Assembly (NCBI GenBank): GCA_024403185.1
Contig: JAKSSG010000011.1
Coordinates: forward strand, 1 to 40,687
DNA: 40,687 nt
Direction of reading: 5' to 3'
Origin: Clostridia bacterium
GTDB taxonomy: Bacteria; Bacillota; Clostridia; Peptostreptococcales; Anaerovoracaceae
The notes under the pieces are model-generated. The model was not told where the DNA came from, did no database searches, and saw nothing but the letters and a program-made list of their open reading frames with translations. Below are positions 32,523 to 39,523 of this stretch, piece by piece. Each line of letters opens with the position of its first letter. The stretch's first letter is position 1. The translations under genes were made by a program, and so were the position numbers.

Positions 32523-33010
32523 GAAAAGCCTCCCATTTCCGCATTAATGCTTTCTGCGTATATTATTATCTCAAACCCCTTTAAGTTTTCCGTTTCCGCG
32601 TCCTGCGAAATGTTTACCTCGGTAAACAGATTCTCTGTTGATTCACCCGAGCTCAGCGTTCCGCCGTAGTAGTAATATCCGTCGGCTCTCTTTTCCCAGT
32701 CGGTCTCGTTAATATTGATACTTGCGTATTCTTCAGCCCTGCTGTCGGAAAAGAGTGCCAGCACCCGCACATAACAGTCATTAAGTCCCGTATTCTTTAC
32801 GGAAACCGCCTTGTCTACTGTCATGCCCGGTCTAAGATTCTGAACCTCTTCATAGTTTTCTATTATCTCGGTCTTGTTGTTTCCGGGGGTGAATTCATTC
32901 ATTGCCTCATCTTCACTGACAAGGTAGGCGCTTACTATTACCGCGCCAAAGAAGCTGGTCAGATTAAGCAGCATGGCTATCAGGACAATCTGTATTTTCC
33001 TGCGGTTCAT
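32519..33010 (-). CDS. Small SipW-substrate-like exported protein
   Basis: A 163-residue protein with an N-terminal hydrophobic segment (IVLIAMLLNLTSFFGAVIVSAYLV) followed by EDEAMNEFTPGNN, reminiscent of the AYFTDxDExxNxFTxG start of TasA/camelysin proteins cut by SipW-type peptidases. The mature part looks beta-rich: LRPGMTVDKAVSVKNTGLND (the NTG repeat feature of the fold) and YVRVLALF. Its start lies inside the 3' end of sipW (47-bp overlap) with AAAGGAGGATGGACTGA before the ATG. The function is inferred from context only. Confidence 0.65.
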   Translation of the reverse strand: MNRRKIQIVLIAMLLNLTSFFGAVIVSAYLVSEDEAMNEFTPGNNKTEIIENYEEVQNLRPGMTVDKAVSVKNTGLNDCYVRVLALFSDSRAEEYASININETDWEKRADGYYYYGGTLSSGESTENLFTEVNISQDAETENLKGFEIIIYAESINAEMGGFS

Positions 33011-33491
33011 TCAGTCCATCCTCCTTTCCCGTCAGCCGATACAGCAGTAGCAGCAGTAAACAGAAAGCAGCCAGCGCTGTCATTCCTGCAGGCGTGCCCA
33101 TGGTTTTCACCGCATAGCCGATCCATGGAAGCCAGATTATCACCCTGCCCCTGAGTGCGGATTTCGGCCTGATTCCCGGGTCCTCTTTTCTGTTTGCGTC
33201 ACCCTTTGTCACATAGCCTTCGTCTGTTACCTGCACAACCCTGTGCGTTACGAGAACCCCGCCTGCATCAAAGGCAATGATATCCCTTTCCTTCACATCT
33301 TCATATCCGGAGTCAATTAAAGCAATGCTTCCCGTATGGATGACCGGTTCCATCGATCCGCTTACAATTACAGCCGGTTTAATTCCGGCGAGTATCATTA
33401 CCATTGCCGAAAAGAGTATTACCGCTGCGACAATGCATGCAATATTCCCAAGAATTCTTATTGCTGTTCTCAGAACACTAATCATCGCCAT
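32964..33491 (-). CDS. sipW: SipW-type (ER-type) signal peptidase I
   Basis: ER-type signal peptidases use a Ser-His pair in place of Ser-Lys and process TasA-like biofilm proteins. Seen are the N-terminal helix, IVSGSMEPVIHTGS with nucleophile Ser46, LVTHRVVQV with His83, TKGDANRKEDPG with Asp98, and a second helix near the C-terminus (TPAGMTALAAFCLLLLLLY). The chain ends in a ~30-residue polar tail. The ATG at MAMISVL has AAGGAG 8 bp upstream; it overlaps the preceding gene by 14 bp. The three flanking SipW-substrate-like genes make its role clear. Confidence 0.92.
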   Translation of the reverse strand: MAMISVLRTAIRILGNIACIVAAVILFSAMVMILAGIKPAVIVSGSMEPVIHTGSIALIDSGYEDVKERDIIAFDAGGVLVTHRVVQVTDEGYVTKGDANRKEDPGIRPKSALRGRVIIWLPWIGYAVKTMGTPAGMTALAAFCLLLLLLYRLTGKEDGLNEPQENTDCPDSHAA

Positions 33492-34620
33492 GGCCCTTTC
33501 TCCTTCCCGCACATACCGTAATTACCGCCGCGAGCATTGCACCGCTAACGCCGAGTGCCGCAAGTGCCAGAGGCAGCCATTTCTCACCTGTCAAAGGTGC
33601 CTTTGAAGCCTCTTCCTTTCCCGCTCTGCTCACTGCAATAATCCAGGTAACATTATCTTCAAGCATAGAATATCTGTTATCTGCCTCTCTGGGCATACTT
33701 ATTTCAAATTCAAGTTTCCCTGCCCGTCCGTTTTCGATGGTTCCGATTTCCATGAATGAAGCCAACTCCTCCGAAGTCAGCGGTCCGCTGTATACTTTTT
33801 TCCCGCAGCAGCTAATGGATAGCTTCATTTCATCCAGCAGATCTGTCCTCACATTTTCCGTCCTGAAATGAACCGTCAGCTTTTCACCCGACTTGTTTCT
33901 CATGTCCAGCGTTTCACTGCATTTGTCTCCTGGCTGAAAGCTGTCAAATTTTGAAAACAGATCTTCCGTAGAACATTCAAATATGCCTTCCCTGGCAAAG
34001 CTGAAATCCAGACTCTGGGTCTTCACGACGCCTCGGCATATCGCACCTCTGTCCCCTTCGCGGCACGCAAGCGTCTGTATTTCCACGGTACCCCATGGAT
34101 TAGCCGCTGCGAAATCCGGCGAAAAATTCTTCGCCTGAATGGCATCAGCAGTGGCCCTTATTCTCATCTGTCCGCCACCCGATTCCATTTCGTAAGGAAC
34201 CACTATGCCGCTGATTACATCTGCACTTTCACCCTGTCTGAATATGTCGCGACAGTAAAAGCAGTTTCCCTTCCTGACCCAGTTTTCACCGATTCCGAAA
34301 AAGCAGTCAGGCGTAATTGCAATGTCATCGCCATCGGAAGTCAGATCCAGCGTTACCCTTATGAAGCTGTCCGCTTCCAGATTGGTGACTCTGGGAATGT
34401 AGCTCACCCTTTCTCCGGGCGCCACACAGGTACCTTCAACTGCACGGGCAATTCCCCGGTCCGTCACGCGATACTGCTCCAGTTTGAGATTGACTCCCGA
34501 TGTGTTGAACTCGTTTCTGAAAACGCGGCTTCCCGAATACTCCAGTGCCGCTGCAAAGGCAAGACCGAAGGATACAAGCAGCAGCAGGGCTGCCGTCAAA
34601 AGTGCAATACGCCTTTTCAT
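33478..34620 (-). CDS. Exported protein with PLTGE sorting-like C-terminus
   Basis: A 380-residue exported protein that I do not recognise. The N-terminus MKRRIALLTAALLLLVSFGL is followed by EYSGSRVFRNEFNTSGVNLKL, echoing the start of the TasA-like neighbours. The C-terminus has APLTGE (341-346), a hydrophobic stretch (~348-371) and RRK, the architecture of an LPxTG wall-sorting signal with Ala for the first Leu. Nine or so cysteines in the middle (CFFG, CFYCRD, CREGDRGAIC, SCCGKK) are unusual for a Gram-positive wall protein and suggest disulfides or metal. No sortase gene is in the window. It starts 14 bp after the TasA-like gene. Confidence 0.7.
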   Translation of the reverse strand: MKRRIALLTAALLLLVSFGLAFAAALEYSGSRVFRNEFNTSGVNLKLEQYRVTDRGIARAVEGTCVAPGERVSYIPRVTNLEADSFIRVTLDLTSDGDDIAITPDCFFGIGENWVRKGNCFYCRDIFRQGESADVISGIVVPYEMESGGGQMRIRATADAIQAKNFSPDFAAANPWGTVEIQTLACREGDRGAICRGVVKTQSLDFSFAREGIFECSTEDLFSKFDSFQPGDKCSETLDMRNKSGEKLTVHFRTENVRTDLLDEMKLSISCCGKKVYSGPLTSEELASFMEIGTIENGRAGKLEFEISMPREADNRYSMLEDNVTWIIAVSRAGKEEASKAPLTGEKWLPLALAALGVSGAMLAAVITVCAGRRKGHGDD

Positions 34621-34634
34621 GTCATTTCACCGGG

Positions 34635-35273
34635 TTATGCAACGAGCTGATTGCTGAGAACTGTCCACACATCTGCCGGTGCAGTGCTGTCATTCGCTGT
34701 AATGTCAGATGTCTGAATCCCATAAGCATAAACAGGAATGGTAACCGATTCACCGAGCTGTCCTTCCACGATGTTCTTGAACTTTATCTTTCCGTCTGTA
34801 AACAGAACCGGTGTCGTGTCATCTGCAGACAGAGCTGTGCATTCTCCTCCTGCAGCATATGCATATACATATGTGTTCCCGTCACTGTTTTCAGATGATG
34901 TAACCAGTGACCATCCGTCATTGATCGAATAAGTGAACAGTTCCTGAAGCTGGCTTTCGTTAACCACCCCATTCTCATTTGCTGTGCTTACATTTGCCTT
35001 CGGAATTGTGAATTTCACAAAGATGAATGCGTCATTTGTTCCCGTGTTTTCCACCTGCGGGTCCTTATCCAGTTCCTGATTCGGTGTAATGTTTTCCGTA
35101 TCGCTGTCGTCATAGTTCGGTTCCTGCAGGTCAATGTCAACACTGCCTACCGTCCAGGTGTTTTCCGCTTCATCCGTAGCTGTAAAATATGCGGAGGCCC
35201 CGCCGACAAGCATGATAGCCGCTACCGCACACGCCACGAGAATATTCTTTCCGGTCTTTCTTTTCTCTAACAT
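34635..35273 (-). CDS. TasA/camelysin-like fibre protein
   Basis: A 212-residue exported protein. The start MLEKRKTGKNILVACAVAAI leads into GGASAYFTATDEAENTWTVG, the signal-cleavage and mature N-terminus of SipW substrates (TasA, CalY/camelysin). The mature part has the family's PQVENTGTNDAFIFVKFTIP strand and EGQLGESVTIPVYAYGIQ near the end. The longer upstream frame is rejected, since AAAAGGAG lies 8 bp before this ATG. It is the first gene of the operon behind a perfect consensus promoter, so it should be abundant. It probably forms the main extracellular fibre. Confidence 0.85.
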   Translation of the reverse strand: MLEKRKTGKNILVACAVAAIMLVGGASAYFTATDEAENTWTVGSVDIDLQEPNYDDSDTENITPNQELDKDPQVENTGTNDAFIFVKFTIPKANVSTANENGVVNESQLQELFTYSINDGWSLVTSSENSDGNTYVYAYAAGGECTALSADDTTPVLFTDGKIKFKNIVEGQLGESVTIPVYAYGIQTSDITANDSTAPADVWTVLSNQLVA

Positions 35274-35297
35274 TTCAATTCTCCTTTTTTTGCTATT

Positions 35298-35316
35298 GTT
35301 GGTATATATTTCCAAC
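35298..35316. repeat. Small inverted repeat in the TasA-like leader
   Basis: GTTGG (35298-35302) and CCAAC (35312-35316) flank TATATATTT. It lies between the -10 box and the ribosome binding site, where an operator or leader hairpin could act. Confidence 0.45.
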
Positions 35317-35330
35317 TAACTTACAATCGG

Positions 35331-35359
35331 ATTATACTTCCATGTTTTACCATTGTCAA
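35331..35359 (-). promoter_or_regulatory. Perfect consensus promoter of the surface-fibre operon
   Basis: On the minus strand TTGACA (35354-35359), exactly 17 bp, TATAAT (35331-35336): both hexamers match the sigma-A consensus fully. The predicted leader is ~50 nt. The IS element begins 46 bp upstream of the -35 box, so regulation further upstream may have been displaced. Confidence 0.88.
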
Positions 35360-35405
35360 CTATTTTTACATTATTTTCCTGTTATTACATATAATGGTCT
35401 AGGTA

Positions 35406-35443
35406 TTTCGGACAATTTTTAAGTCAATTCTTAATGAACTTTG
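35406..35443 (+). repeat. Left terminal inverted repeat of the IS3 element
   Basis: TTTCGGACAATTTTTAAG opens the left end and continues into AATTCTTAATGAACTTT. It matches the reverse complement of the right end with one gap and about seven mismatches. Confidence 0.75.
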
Positions 35444-35479
35444 GTATCATTACTAGTAAGAAATCGGAGGTTCATTAAG

Positions 35480-35734
35480 ATGTCTAGAAAGAGAAGAAAT
35501 TTCACTGCAAGATTCAAAGCAGATCTTGTCCTTGAAGTACTCAAAGGGGAAAAGTAACTGAATGCTATTGCAACCGAAAACAACATTCAACCGAACCTTC
35601 TCCGTAATTGGAAGAAGGAATTTGAGGAACATGCGGCAGCCGTCTTCGACAACAGCAAAGATGAGTGGATGGAAAAGAAGCTCAAGGAAGAACAGAAAGC
35701 CAAAGAGGAATATGCTAAGAGGTTGGCCAGTTAA
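35480..35734 (+). pseudogene. IS3 orfA (transposase helix-turn-helix subunit) with nonsense codon
   Basis: The frame begins MSRKRRNFTARFKADLVLEV and would code an 84-residue IS3 OrfA with its DNA-binding helix-turn-helix. Codon 26 is TAA (35555-35557) in ...LKGEK-stop-LNAIATENN, where the family usually has Glu; one G-to-T change explains it. The remaining frame is intact to 35734. CGGAGG precedes the ATG. Confidence 0.88.
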
Positions 35735-35736
35735 CA

Positions 35737-36648
35737 ATGCAGATTGACTGGTTGGAAAAAAATCTGCAGAGATCCTTGGACCAGACTACGAGGATCAATT
35801 TGGTCCAAAGCCTTTTGACGACTAATGGTTCAAATCTCTCAATAGCGAAGGCTGCAGAGCTTATGGGAATAAGCCGTTCAAGCGTATACTATACGCCTGC
35901 GCCACCGTCAGAGGAGGAACTTGAATGCAAGAGAATTATTGATATGTTGCATACGGACAATCCTGCCTGGGGCGCCAGACAGATGTCGATGCAACTCAAG
36001 TCGCGAGGCTATGAGGTTGGTCGCAGAAAAGCCCGGAGATATATGGATGAAATGGCAATTGACCCAATTTATCCTAAGAAAAAGAAGCAGAAAAATATGC
36101 CTGAATCAAAGGTGTTTCCATACCTTTTGAGAAACGCTTTAATAACACGCCAAAACCAGGCATGGTCAATAGACATAACGTACATTCCTATGCCACGAGG
36201 CTATGCATATCTGACTGCAATAATTGACTGGTACAGCAGATATCTTGTCAGCTGGGAAATTGATGATACCTTAGCACTTAGGCCGGTCATGAATGCTGTA
36301 CAGAAAGCATTCAAAATTGCCAAGCCGGAGATATTCAATTCGGATCAAGGAATACAATTCCGCAGTCCATGGTACAGCTATGTCCTAAACGAAAATAACA
36401 TTAAACAGAGCATGGATGGCCGCGGACGCTGGGCGGACAATATAATGATTGAGAGATGGTTCAGAAGCCTAAAGCACGAAGAGGTATATCTGACATCGTA
36501 TCAGAACATTCGCGAAGCCAGAGCAGGCATCGGGAAATATGTTCATACATACAATTTTGAAAGATTTCACTCTGCATTGGATAAAATGACTCCGGCGGAA
36601 GCATTCTATCCAATACAGTTACTTGAAGAAGCAAAAGATTACTATTAA
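35737..36648 (+). CDS. IS3-family transposase OrfB (DDE integrase core)
   Basis: The 303-residue catalytic part of an IS3 transposase. An N-terminal helix-turn-helix (ISRSSVYYTPAPPSEEE) and the HTH_21 segment (NPAWGARQMSMQLKSRGYEV) precede the rve core. The DDE triad is visible as WSIDITYI, FNSDQGIQF and MIERWFRSLKHEE. The frame is intact. Its own ATG follows the orfA stop by 2 bp; no clear A-rich slippery site was seen, so reinitiation may be used. With orfA broken, full-length OrfAB cannot be made. Confidence 0.93.
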   Translation: MQIDWLEKNLQRSLDQTTRINLVQSLLTTNGSNLSIAKAAELMGISRSSVYYTPAPPSEEELECKRIIDMLHTDNPAWGARQMSMQLKSRGYEVGRRKARRYMDEMAIDPIYPKKKKQKNMPESKVFPYLLRNALITRQNQAWSIDITYIPMPRGYAYLTAIIDWYSRYLVSWEIDDTLALRPVMNAVQKAFKIAKPEIFNSDQGIQFRSPWYSYVLNENNIKQSMDGRGRWADNIMIERWFRSLKHEEVYLTSYQNIREARAGIGKYVHTYNFERFHSALDKMTPAEAFYPIQLLEEAKDYY

Positions 36649-36655
36649 AGACTCA

Positions 36656-36693
36656 AAAATTCATTAAGAATTAATGAAAAAATTGTCTAGACA
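36656..36693 (-). repeat. Right terminal inverted repeat of the IS3 element
   Basis: Read inward on the minus strand it is TGTCTAGACAATTTTTTCAT followed by TAATTCTTAATGAATTTTT, the partner of the left end. TGTCTAGACA at the tip is itself palindromic. Confidence 0.75.
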
Positions 36694-36712
36694 AGTGAGC
36701 CACCTTAACATA

Positions 36713-36762
36713 ATAAGATTCCCGTCCCTACCACATAATCGTGATTGGAGCAGGAATCTTAT
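36713..36762. repeat. 10-bp perfect inverted repeat downstream of the DapA-like gene
   Basis: ATAAGATTCC (36713-36722) and GGAATCTTAT (36753-36762) enclose 30 nt that contain AATC-GT-GATT. It lies 38 bp after the stop of the DapA-like gene and 19 bp from the IS end. No T-run follows on the minus strand, so it is not a standard terminator. Confidence 0.6.
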
Positions 36763-36800
36763 GGCACATTATTCTATTCTCAAGGTTTAATCATTCATGC

Positions 36801-37715
36801 TTATTTTGAATACAGATTGTCCGGCACCTCTTTTGTAGCAATCAGCCCTGCATCAAATAATACCTCTGCTATTGTTTCTGCCTGTCCTTTTGTTGGCATT
36901 GTCAAAGGCAGCCTTACGCCACCAACATTATAGCCCATAAGATTAAGAGCTATTTTTGTTGGTATAGGATTTGATGCTATGAACAGAACATCAAGAACAG
37001 GAAACAGATTTCTATGCATTTCCGCTGCTTCCTTTATTTTGCCGGCCCTAAATGTATCCATCATTTCAGCAAGCTGTCCAGGAACAACCTGAGCTGCAAC
37101 ACTGATCAGACCATAAACACCAATGCTCAATGCCGGTACTGCCAGATTATCATCTCCTGTATAAATGCGAAATGATTCTGGAACTGTTCTTAACAATGTT
37201 GTAAGATTATCCATATCGCCCGAAGCGTCCTTCATCCCATAAATATTCGGAATTTCTGCAAGACGTGCAACCGTTGACGGTGCAATCTTAACTCCTGCTC
37301 TACCTGGAACATTGTATAGGAACACAGGCAACGAAGTGCTTTCCGCAATAGCCTTGTAATGCTGATATAAGCCTTCCTGAGATGGTTTATTATAGTACGG
37401 AGCAACCAGAAGAACAGCATCGGCTCCCGCTTCTTCAATCGCTTTTGTAGTTTTGATGCTTGCTGCTGTATTATTGTTTCCTGTTCCTACAACAATCTGA
37501 GCCTTGCTTCCAAATTCCTTTTTCATGAATTTTGTAAGTTCGATTCTCTCATCTAAATCAAGTGTTGCAGATTCGCCTCCTGTTGCAGCAACGATAAATC
37601 CTTCAACGCCTCCATCTATCATATTCTGTGCAACTTTTTTCAGTGCCTCATAATTCACTGTGTTGTCAGAATTAAACGGAGTAACTATTACACTTAGATA
37701 TTTTCCGAATTCCAT
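36801..37715 (-). CDS. DapA-family aldolase/lyase (dihydrodipicolinate synthase-like)
   Basis: A 304-residue class I aldolase-family barrel. Schiff-base Lys162 (YGMKDASGD), Tyr134 and Arg139 (YNVPGRAGV) and APYYNKPSQEGLYQHY (Tyr107/108) match true DHDPS. The pyruvate-binding GTTGES is ATGGES: Thr45 is kept, the second Thr is Gly46. As the last gene after an imino-acid dehydrogenase cluster it may be a pyrroline-hydroxy-carboxylate deaminase of hydroxyproline breakdown (same fold) rather than a lysine-biosynthesis enzyme. GGAGGGATACT precedes the ATG. The family is sure, the reaction is not. Confidence 0.82.
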   Translation of the reverse strand: MEFGKYLSVIVTPFNSDNTVNYEALKKVAQNMIDGGVEGFIVAATGGESATLDLDERIELTKFMKKEFGSKAQIVVGTGNNNTAASIKTTKAIEEAGADAVLLVAPYYNKPSQEGLYQHYKAIAESTSLPVFLYNVPGRAGVKIAPSTVARLAEIPNIYGMKDASGDMDNLTTLLRTVPESFRIYTGDDNLAVPALSIGVYGLISVAAQVVPGQLAEMMDTFRAGKIKEAAEMHRNLFPVLDVLFIASNPIPTKIALNLMGYNVGGVRLPLTMPTKGQAETIAEVLFDAGLIATKEVPDNLYSK

Positions 37716-37726
37716 AGTATCCCTCC

Positions 37727-38818
37727 TTAATCATTAAATCTTGAATATCTGAAGTCGCTGATAATATCCAGATCAGCTTCGCCGCAGATTATACGTGCGA
37801 CACGATCTGATGCTCCCGGATTACCAGCAAAAGCGCTGTGCATAAGATGAAACCAGAAGTTATCTATTTTTTCTGTCGGTCCCAAAATAGGCAGTTTGTC
37901 ATCCGGCTTACATCTTATGCCCGTATATGATCTGATGATATTTACATCTGAAAGAGGTGGCAGCAGGTTGCACGCATCCTCAGCCGCCCAGTTCAACCCT
38001 CTTACGTACATCTTCCTGTCCAGACAATCCTTCTCAACCTTATCTGCAATAAAGCCAAATACAACATTGCCCGATACCGTCTGCCTTGCTCCCACAAGAA
38101 CGTGATTAAGTACAGGTGGCATCTTTTCTGATACCAGCGTAAAACCTCTTTCCGGGAATACATGAGCATCAAGGCCCAGCATTTCACCGATTTTTCTGCT
38201 GTATATTCCTGCCGCGCAGACAACAAGATCCGCTTCAACTATAAAATCGTCTGTTACAACTTCAGAAATGTGATTTCCTGTCATATTGAATGTTTTTACT
38301 TCAGTAAAAGTATAAACTTCAGCGCCGTTTCTCTTTGCAGCCTGAATATATGCATTTACAAGAAGAAATGGATTAATATGCCCGTCTGTTTCTACCAGCA
38401 GCCCGCCTATATAATCTTTGCCAAGTAGAGGCTCTTCTTTCGCAAGTTCATCTGGGTCCAGCATCTTTGCTTTGTATCCAAGCATATTATCGTAATCACA
38501 GAGATCGCTCAATGCCGCAAGTTCTTCTTCAGTTTTCGCAAAATCAATACTACCATTGATTGTCATTTCAAAACTTGCACCCAGTTCCTCTTCCAGGCCG
38601 AGATATATGTCGTATGCCTCCTTGCAAAGTCTGCCATAACATTCAGGTCTTTTATCTGAAGGCCAAAGCCATGCTGCCGTGGAAGACGATGTTCCGCTGC
38701 AGATTTCATCTTTCTCAAGAACGATTACTTTCTTTCCTCTCTTAGAGAGAAAGTAGGCAAGGGATGATCCCATGATTCCTGCGCCGATTATTACTACATC
38801 AGCTTTTTTATTCATCAT
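37727..38818 (-). CDS. FAD-dependent amine/imino-acid dehydrogenase, catalytic (beta) subunit
   Basis: A 363-residue DAO-fold flavoenzyme related to glycine oxidase, sarcosine oxidase and the beta subunit of proline or D-hydroxyproline dehydrogenases. The FAD motif VVIIGAGIMGSSLAYFLSKR is at the N-terminus, and LEKDEICSGTSSSTAAWLWP and RSYTGIRCKPDDKLPILGP mark the DAO family. It is expected to oxidise a cyclic or N-substituted amino acid and give electrons to the neighbouring Fe-S subunits. Its ATG overlaps the stop of the BFD-like gene after GGGAGGTGATGA. Confidence 0.85.
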   Translation of the reverse strand: MMNKKADVVIIGAGIMGSSLAYFLSKRGKKVIVLEKDEICSGTSSSTAAWLWPSDKRPECYGRLCKEAYDIYLGLEEELGASFEMTINGSIDFAKTEEELAALSDLCDYDNMLGYKAKMLDPDELAKEEPLLGKDYIGGLLVETDGHINPFLLVNAYIQAAKRNGAEVYTFTEVKTFNMTGNHISEVVTDDFIVEADLVVCAAGIYSRKIGEMLGLDAHVFPERGFTLVSEKMPPVLNHVLVGARQTVSGNVVFGFIADKVEKDCLDRKMYVRGLNWAAEDACNLLPPLSDVNIIRSYTGIRCKPDDKLPILGPTEKIDNFWFHLMHSAFAGNPGASDRVARIICGEADLDIISDFRYSRFND

Positions 38819-39084
38819 TCATCACCTCCCTTGAGAATGCTCATTTTTACAGGTCTAACCGGCGGTCTTGTATTAGGATAATCCATATCTGATAACGATC
38901 TTCCGGTTTCCTGTACTATTATCTGCTCAACGAGTGCCCTGCATGTACGTCCCTGACAAAGACCCTTACCGGCTCTTGTCACACGCTTGACACCGTCTAC
39001 TGTTGTCGCTCCCTGCCGACATGCACGTCTGATATCTCCAACTGTTAGTTCTTCGCAACGACAGATTATAGTATCATCATTCAT
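38815..39084 (-). CDS. BFD-like [2Fe-2S] subunit of the imino-acid dehydrogenase
   Basis: An 89-residue protein with the bacterioferritin-associated-ferredoxin-like cluster motif: Cys8, Cys10 (IICRCEELTVGDI) and Cys43, Cys48 (GKGLCQGRTC). Such domains are fused to or coded beside alpha subunits of opine, D-hydroxyproline and dye-linked proline dehydrogenases, where they relay electrons. It lies 4 bp after the ferredoxin-like gene. The ~25-residue Pro/Arg-rich tail (YPNTRPPVRPVKM) is extra. Confidence 0.85.
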   Translation of the reverse strand: MNDDTIICRCEELTVGDIRRACRQGATTVDGVKRVTRAGKGLCQGRTCRALVEQIIVQETGRSLSDMDYPNTRPPVRPVKMSILKGGDE

Positions 39085-39088
39085 GCTT

Positions 39089-39523
39089 CTACACTCCTTC
39101 CTTTATTATTTTCATTCCGCGAACGTCGTTAACATATTCTTTTGGTATTTTAATTGTCACAACGTTTGTATGGTCAAATTTATCCGTGTACATTATTTTT
39201 TGAACAATACCTTTGCACACAAATTTTCCCTGTCTATCTGTGGCATCAATTTCCTGACCTTCTTCAGGAATTGGAATGAACTCGTATGGCAAAGCAACCG
39301 TGCCCTCATTCACATCAACAACAAATATTGCCATGCCGGGGCAGCTTGCAACACATATTCCACAACCGTTGCATTTCTCATCATCCAGTACAGGCAGAGA
39401 ATTTATTGAATCTCCGTCAAGTGAAATAGCATGCTTTGCACAGCAGGTCATGCAAGGGTTGCATGGAATATCTTCGGTACATTCAATTACGGCCTTTGGC
39501 CCAATAATTACTTTTCCTTCCAT
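39089..39523 (-). CDS. Ferredoxin-like [4Fe-4S] subunit of the imino-acid dehydrogenase
   Basis: A 144-residue iron-sulfur protein. The second motif is canonical (Cys51, Cys54, Cys57, Cys61: CNGCGICVASCP). The first is irregular (Cys15, Cys21, Cys24, Cys27, Cys28: CTEDIPCNPCMTCC) with a wide first gap and an extra Cys. After residue 65 comes a ~75-residue beta-rich domain (KIMYTDKFDHTNVVTIKIP). It overlaps the alpha-subunit gene by 16 bp. It corresponds to the ferredoxin-like subunit of multi-subunit proline dehydrogenases. Confidence 0.8.
   Translation of the reverse strand: MEGKVIIGPKAVIECTEDIPCNPCMTCCAKHAISLDGDSINSLPVLDDEKCNGCGICVASCPGMAIFVVDVNEGTVALPYEFIPIPEEGQEIDATDRQGKFVCKGIVQKIMYTDKFDHTNVVTIKIPKEYVNDVRGMKIIKEGV

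Larger units (their letters stand above)
35406..36693 (+). mobile_element. IS3-family insertion sequence, orfA broken
   Basis: An ~1.29-kb element with orfA and orfB in IS3 order and orfB in the -1 frame. The ends are inverted repeats: both read TNTC..GACAATTTTT....AATTCTTAATGAA over ~37 positions inward. I found no convincing target duplication next to the ends. It sits between the surface-fibre operon promoter and the dehydrogenase cluster. The stop codon in orfA suggests it can no longer transpose on its own. Confidence 0.88.

Noticed and set aside
33478..34620. Canonical LPxTG protein
   Set aside because: The motif is APLTGE, not LPxTG, and no sortase is in the window; it is reported only as sorting-like.
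35716..35739. Programmed -1 frameshift joining IS3 orfA and orfB
   Set aside because: The frames are in the right relation, but no A-rich slippery heptamer or following hairpin was found in the small overlap window.
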